Positions 60,657-64,000 of a DNA stretch of 64,000 nt are shown piece after piece (position 1 is the first letter of the stretch; every line of letters begins with the position of its first letter). The DNA lies in the NCBI RefSeq assembly GCF_007483665.1, contig NZ_VIQO01000039.1, positions 1-64,000 of the forward strand, read 5' to 3'. The notes under the pieces are model-generated. The model saw nothing but the letters and a program-made list of their open reading frames with translations, was not told where the DNA came from and searched no databases. This DNA comes from Catellatospora sichuanensis. Its GTDB lineage: Bacteria; Actinomycetota; Actinomycetes; Mycobacteriales; Micromonosporaceae. A program made the translations under genes and the position numbers.

Positions 60657-60859
60657 CCCGCCGCTGCCGCAGTGCGCAGGCAGGACGCGCCGCGACAGCG
60701 GCACCCGCCAAGAGCCGTGCGGCGGAGCCCGGACAGCGCCTCAGCGCAGGCGCTGCAGGATGTCGTCGGCGGGCAGCACCCGCCGCTCGCCGATGATCCG
60801 GGAGATCACGCGGGGCGATGGGGCGATGCACGAGGTGCGGCCGCGCAGACGGGCAACGG
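60657..60859. other. 203-bp gap with a possible C-terminal relic
   Basis: No full gene. On the minus strand a short frame ending near 60741 reads ISRIIGERRVLPADDILQRL, protein-like but without a start or recognisable family. It could be a relic of a truncated gene downstream of the DUF4383 gene. Confidence 0.25.
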
Positions 60860-61354
60860 CTACGGATTGGCGTGCGGCTCGACGGCGAACTTGTCGCCGG
60901 GGCGGGTGCTGTGGCGCAGCACCTCCTCGGTGACGGCCTCGCGTGGGGTGCCGGTCCTGCCGTACAGCCCGGCGGCCAGCAGGATCGTGCCCGTCACGAA
61001 CGACGCGATGCAGGTCGCCATGTCCAGGTTGAGCTTGTTGACCGAGGTCTGCAGCACGGCGAGCGTCGCCAGGCCGCCGAGCAGGCAGACCGCGCCTACG
61101 CCGAGGTGCACGGCCATGGCTGCGGTCCGGCCGATGACCGTCCCGGCCAGCCCGACGGCGCCGAGGGCGACGCACAGCCAGGCCAGCGCGGGGTTCGTGC
61201 GCAGGCCCAGCATCCGGGCGTCGCCGTCGTGGAAGAACGGCTGCCCGGCGGTGGCGATCACGCTGAGCAGCCCGAAGGCCAGCAGGTAAGCGGCGGACGA
61301 ACCGGCGAGCAGTCGCCACAGGGGCCGCATCCGGTGATTGATGGGCAGATGCAT
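60860..61354 (-). CDS. DUF4383-family membrane protein
   Basis: 164 residues, four helices. The pattern fits DUF4383: LLAGSSAAYLLAFGLLSVI, GLRTNPALAWLCVALGAVGL, AAMAVHLGVGAVCLLGGLAT, NKLNLDMATCIASFVTGTIL. These are common in actinobacteria; the function is unknown. The ATG at 61354 has no visible SD. It is divergent from the F420-dependent oxidoreductase gene. Confidence 0.8.
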   Translation of the reverse strand: MHLPINHRMRPLWRLLAGSSAAYLLAFGLLSVIATAGQPFFHDGDARMLGLRTNPALAWLCVALGAVGLAGTVIGRTAAMAVHLGVGAVCLLGGLATLAVLQTSVNKLNLDMATCIASFVTGTILLAAGLYGRTGTPREAVTEEVLRHSTRPGDKFAVEPHANP

Positions 61355-61444
61355 GGCATACAGGTGCCCGGTCGATGGCCGATGGAAACCGGGTATCGCG
61401 GGCGCCGGGTTTCCCTGCGGTCAGGCCCGGGTACCCGGCAAATC

Positions 61445-62392
61445 ATGAGAATCGGATACTTTCTGTCCAGCGAGGAGTACTCGCCGCAGGAGCTCCTGGA
61501 GCAGGCCCAGCGGGCCCAGGATGCGGGGTTCTCCGCGCTGTGGATCTCGGACCACTTCCATCCCTGGGTCGATGCGCAGGGGCACAGTCCGTTCGTGTGG
61601 TCGATGATCGGCGCACTGAGCCGCGTGACGACGCTGCCGATCACGACCGCGGTGACGTGCCCGACGGTACGGACCCACCCGGCGATCATCGCCCAGGCGG
61701 CCGCGACCAGCGCCGTGCTCACCGAGGGCCGGTTCACGCTGGGTGTCGGCTCCGGCGAGGCGCTCAACGAGCACATCACCGGCGAGCACTGGCCACCGGC
61801 CAAGGCGCGCCTCGACATGCTCGAAGAAGCCGTCGAGGTCATCCGCGAACTGTGGACCGGCGAGGACGTCGAGCACGACGGCGTGTACTACACGGTGGAG
61901 AACGCCCGGATCTACACGCTGCCCGACACCCCGCCGAAGATCTACGTGTCCGGGCTGGCGCCGACCTCGACGAAACTGGCCGGTCGCATCGGCGACGGTT
62001 ACATCAGCACCCAGCCGAACGCGGAGATGCTGCAGCTGTTCCGCGACAGCGGCGGCGCCGGCAAACCGAGCGCCGCGGGCGGCAAGGCGTGCTACGCCCC
62101 GGACCGCGACGAGGCGGTGCGGCTGGCCCACCACTTGTGGCCGACGTCGGGCCTGACCGGAGAGCTGTCGCAGATCCTGCCCACGCCCGCCCACTTCGAG
62201 CAGGCCGCGACCCCGGTGACACCCGACGCGATCGCCGAGAAGATCGCGTGCGGGCCCGACCCGCAGGTCCACCGGGACCTGGTCGGCAAGTACCGCGACG
62301 CGGGCTTCGACGAGTTCTACGTCGCCTCGGTCGGCCCGCACTTCCGCGACATGATCGACCTGTACGCCAAGGAGATCCTGCCGCACCAGTGA
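61445..62392 (+). CDS. F420-dependent luciferase-like oxidoreductase, glucose-6-phosphate dehydrogenase type
   Basis: 315 residues from ATG 61445, the family start (MRIGYFLSSEEYSPQEL). The frame is open upstream but lacks coding character there. Motifs: ALWISDHFHPWVDAQGHSPF, TCPTVRTHPAIIAQAAAT, FTLGVGSGEALNEHITG, the E-HDGVYYTVENARIYTLP segment, and DEFYVASVGPHFRDMIDLYA. This fits the FGD-like subgroup, which uses coenzyme F420 for hydride transfer to or from a sugar phosphate or other substrate. The substrate is not certain. No SD is visible, so it may be leaderless. Confidence 0.88.
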   Translation: MRIGYFLSSEEYSPQELLEQAQRAQDAGFSALWISDHFHPWVDAQGHSPFVWSMIGALSRVTTLPITTAVTCPTVRTHPAIIAQAAATSAVLTEGRFTLGVGSGEALNEHITGEHWPPAKARLDMLEEAVEVIRELWTGEDVEHDGVYYTVENARIYTLPDTPPKIYVSGLAPTSTKLAGRIGDGYISTQPNAEMLQLFRDSGGAGKPSAAGGKACYAPDRDEAVRLAHHLWPTSGLTGELSQILPTPAHFEQAATPVTPDAIAEKIACGPDPQVHRDLVGKYRDAGFDEFYVASVGPHFRDMIDLYAKEILPHQ

Positions 62393-62408
62393 CCGGTGCA
62401 GGCCCCGC

Positions 62409-62657
62409 TTACAGGCCCGGCATGGCGGGGCCGTAACGCCGCCAGACAACCGTGACGACGAGCCAGTACGGGATGGCGACCGCGGCGGTGACGGCCTTGA
62501 CGTTCCAGTCCATCTGCTCCGCCAGCCACCAGCACCCGCCGGCGAGCGCCACGAACATGCCGATGGTCACGATCCTCCACCGGATCCTGCGACCGCGTTG
62601 GTCGGCCGGGTACGGCTCTGATGCGAATCGAGGGGAGTCATCGTGTTCTGCGGTCAT
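62409..62657 (-). CDS. Small membrane protein with two helices
   Basis: 82 residues from ATG 62657 (a GTG sits one codon upstream). Charged N terminus (HDDSPRFASEPYPADQRGRR) then two helices (IVTIGMFVALAGGCWWLAEQ, VTAAVAIPYWLVVTVVW). Small actinobacterial membrane proteins with this layout are common and uncharacterised. Weak SD. Convergent with the F420 oxidoreductase, 16 bp apart. Confidence 0.6.
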   Translation of the reverse strand: MTAEHDDSPRFASEPYPADQRGRRIRWRIVTIGMFVALAGGCWWLAEQMDWNVKAVTAAVAIPYWLVVTVVWRRYGPAMPGL

Positions 62658-62765
62658 CACGCATCCGTTGCTCGAGCTGGGGGCTGTGCGGCACTGAGGC
62701 TAACAGCGGCGAAGACGCCAAGCGAACCGCGACCCACAGCTGTGGGCTGCCGCGGCGGACGGCCC

Positions 62766-62805
62766 GTCGGCCGCGAGCTCCGGGCTCCCGGGGTTCGCGG
62801 CCGAC
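62766..62805 (-). terminator. Terminator of the epoxide hydrolase gene
   Basis: Perfect 10-bp stem GTCGGCCGCG / CGCGGCCGAC enclosing a CCGG / CCGG pair, 27 bases beyond the stop at 62833. Confidence 0.6.
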
Positions 62806-62832
62806 AGCGGCTCCTGCCGGGTGGCGACCCGG

Positions 62833-63921
62833 TCAGCCGTTCTTGACGAGGGTGAGGAAGAAGTCCCGGATGTCGTCGGCGAGCAGCTCGGGCACCTCCA
62901 TCGCGGCGAAGTGGCCGCCGCGCTCGAACTCCGACCAGTGCCTGATGTCGTACAGCCGCTCGGCCAGGGGCCGCACCGACTGCGTGATGTCGTGCGCGAA
63001 CACCGCCACGCCGACCGGCACCGGGCACGGCTCGGTCCCGCGCGGAGTCTCACGGTGCAGCCGCGCCGAGGAGGCCGCGGTGGCGGTCAGCCAGTACAGC
63101 GAGATGTCGGTGAGCATCCGCTCGTCGCTGATCGGCGCCCGCGGGTCCGTCCACTGGGCGAAGCGCTCGGCGATCCAGGCCAGCTGGCCGACCGGGGAGT
63201 CGGTGAGCGCGTAGCCGATGGTCTGCGGGGTGGCGGCCTGCAGAGTCTGGTACGGCGGACGGTTCGCCATCAGCTGCCGGACCTTGTCCAGCCGCGCCTC
63301 GTCCGTTGCGGACAGCTCGATGCCGGCGTCCGGGACCGGCCGGGTCGGCAGGTAGTTGACGTGCACCCCGACGACCTGCTCGGGTGCCACCGCGCCGAGC
63401 GCCGTGGAGATGCCCGAGCCGAAGTCGCCACCCTGCGCGCCGTAGCGCTCGTATCCGAGGCGGCGCATCAGCTCGGCCCAGGCCCGCGCGACCCGGACGA
63501 TGTCCCAGCCGCGCTCGTGGGTCGGCCCGGAGAAGCCGTAACCCGGGATGGACGGGATCACCAGGTGGAAGTCGCGCGACAGCGGCTCGATCACGTCGAG
63601 GAACTCCAGGAACGAACCGGGCCAGCCGTGGGTGAGGATCAGCGCGAGCGCGTCCGGCTTCGCGGACCGGACGTGGACGAAGTGGATGTTCTGGCCTTCG
63701 ATCTCGGTGGTGAAGTGTGGCAGCTCGTTGAGCTTGGCCTCGTGCTCGCGCCAGTCGTAGCCGGTGCGCCAGTATTCGGCCAGCTCCTGGAGCCGCGCGA
63801 GGGGGAAGCCGTAGTCCCACCCGGCGTCGGCGACCTCGTTCGGCCAACGGGTGCGGGCGAGCCGGTCGTTCAGGTCGTCGAGGTCGGCCTGGGGGATGTC
63901 GATACGGAAAGGCTTGATCAC
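62833..63921 (-). CDS. Epoxide hydrolase (alpha/beta hydrolase with epoxide hydrolase N-terminal domain)
   Basis: 362 residues from GTG 63921, preferred because GGGAG lies 8 bases upstream; a TTG at 63936 would add five residues. The N-terminal meander matches the EHN domain (FRIDIPQADLDDLNDRLART, RWPNEVADAGWDYGFPLARL, YWRTGYDWREHEAKLNELPH). The hydrolase core has the oxyanion motif THGWPGSFLEF, PGYGFSGP, the nucleophile Asp in YGAQGGDFGSGI, and His in GGHFAAMEVPELLADDI. All catalytic parts look intact. It opens epoxides to diols in the cytoplasm, for detoxification or terpenoid or juvenile-hormone-like substrates. A palindromic operator upstream suggests inducible control. Confidence 0.9.
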   Translation of the reverse strand: MIKPFRIDIPQADLDDLNDRLARTRWPNEVADAGWDYGFPLARLQELAEYWRTGYDWREHEAKLNELPHFTTEIEGQNIHFVHVRSAKPDALALILTHGWPGSFLEFLDVIEPLSRDFHLVIPSIPGYGFSGPTHERGWDIVRVARAWAELMRRLGYERYGAQGGDFGSGISTALGAVAPEQVVGVHVNYLPTRPVPDAGIELSATDEARLDKVRQLMANRPPYQTLQAATPQTIGYALTDSPVGQLAWIAERFAQWTDPRAPISDERMLTDISLYWLTATAASSARLHRETPRGTEPCPVPVGVAVFAHDITQSVRPLAERLYDIRHWSEFERGGHFAAMEVPELLADDIRDFFLTLVKNG

Positions 63922-63955
63922 GGTCGTGGCTCCCAACGGATCTATCCGGCTAAAT

Positions 63956-63972
63956 CGTTAGTGACACTAACG
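63956..63972. promoter_or_regulatory. 17-bp palindromic operator upstream of the epoxide hydrolase gene
   Basis: CGTTAGTG-A-CACTAACG: perfect 8-bp arms around one base, 35 bases before the hydrolase start. TetR and MarR proteins bind sites of this kind. The cognate regulator is probably encoded just beyond the window. Confidence 0.6.
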
Positions 63973-64000
63973 TTTGTTCTCCGAACGATAGCACGATTGT

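Overview
The window is GC-rich actinobacterial DNA. It has actinobacterial ALF repeats next to a Hint domain, an F420-dependent luciferase-like oxidoreductase, PadR, ROK and IclR regulators, and many secreted modular proteins. A Micromonosporaceae-type soil actinomycete fits best, but that family placement is inference. I see no tRNA, rRNA, CRISPR array, transposase or phage gene.

Layout. (1) 2-3681: a 5'-truncated polymorphic toxin (ALF repeats, Hint domain, EndoU-like nuclease tip) and its overlapping immunity candidate. (2) 4333-16635: four large secreted paralogs (one plus strand, three minus strand). They share about 595 N-terminal residues: an unrecognised domain, a trypsin-like domain lacking both His and Ser of the triad, and a LamG-like domain. 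Each then carries a different C-terminal module: FLDTR-type repeats, NPCBM plus a CBM35-like domain, FG-GAP repeats, or a probable seven-bladed lectin propeller. An orphan FG-GAP fragment (7403-8107) looks like debris of a further member. This is the best candidate in the window for an undescribed system. (3) 16724-20242: a decayed flavoprotein tail, then a PQQ-type quinoprotein and a ThuA-like protein in one operon. (4) 20597-36631: a catabolic region with citryl-CoA-lyase-like, shikimate dehydrogenase-like, CoA-transferase, IclR, aldehyde dehydrogenase and TPP-enzyme genes, a branched-chain-type ABC importer (livM and livG fused), a triple-domain dehydroshikimate dehydratase-like protein and a TetR regulator. 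Together they suggest uptake and breakdown of a hydroaromatic acid such as quinate or shikimate. (5) 36654-42217: a MacB/LolD-type ABC exporter pair, a lipoprotein, small unknowns and a composite patch of gene tails. (6) 42263-48394: a ROK repressor, a GH36 alpha-galactosidase and a sugar ABC importer. (7) 48652-58063: four tandem secreted DUF4874/DUF4832-type proteins, divergent from the galactoside operon, each followed by a hairpin. (8) 58208-63972: a PadR locus flanked by two frameshifted membrane-protein genes, a DUF4383 protein, an F420-dependent oxidoreductase, a small membrane protein and an epoxide hydrolase with a palindromic operator.

Regions 6 and 7 probably work together: secreted carbohydrate-active proteins outside, ABC uptake, then intracellular alpha-galactosidase, under ROK control. 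Region 4 couples import to ring and side-chain catabolism. Strong GC hairpins follow most transcription units, and conserved leader hairpins precede the pseudo-protease genes.
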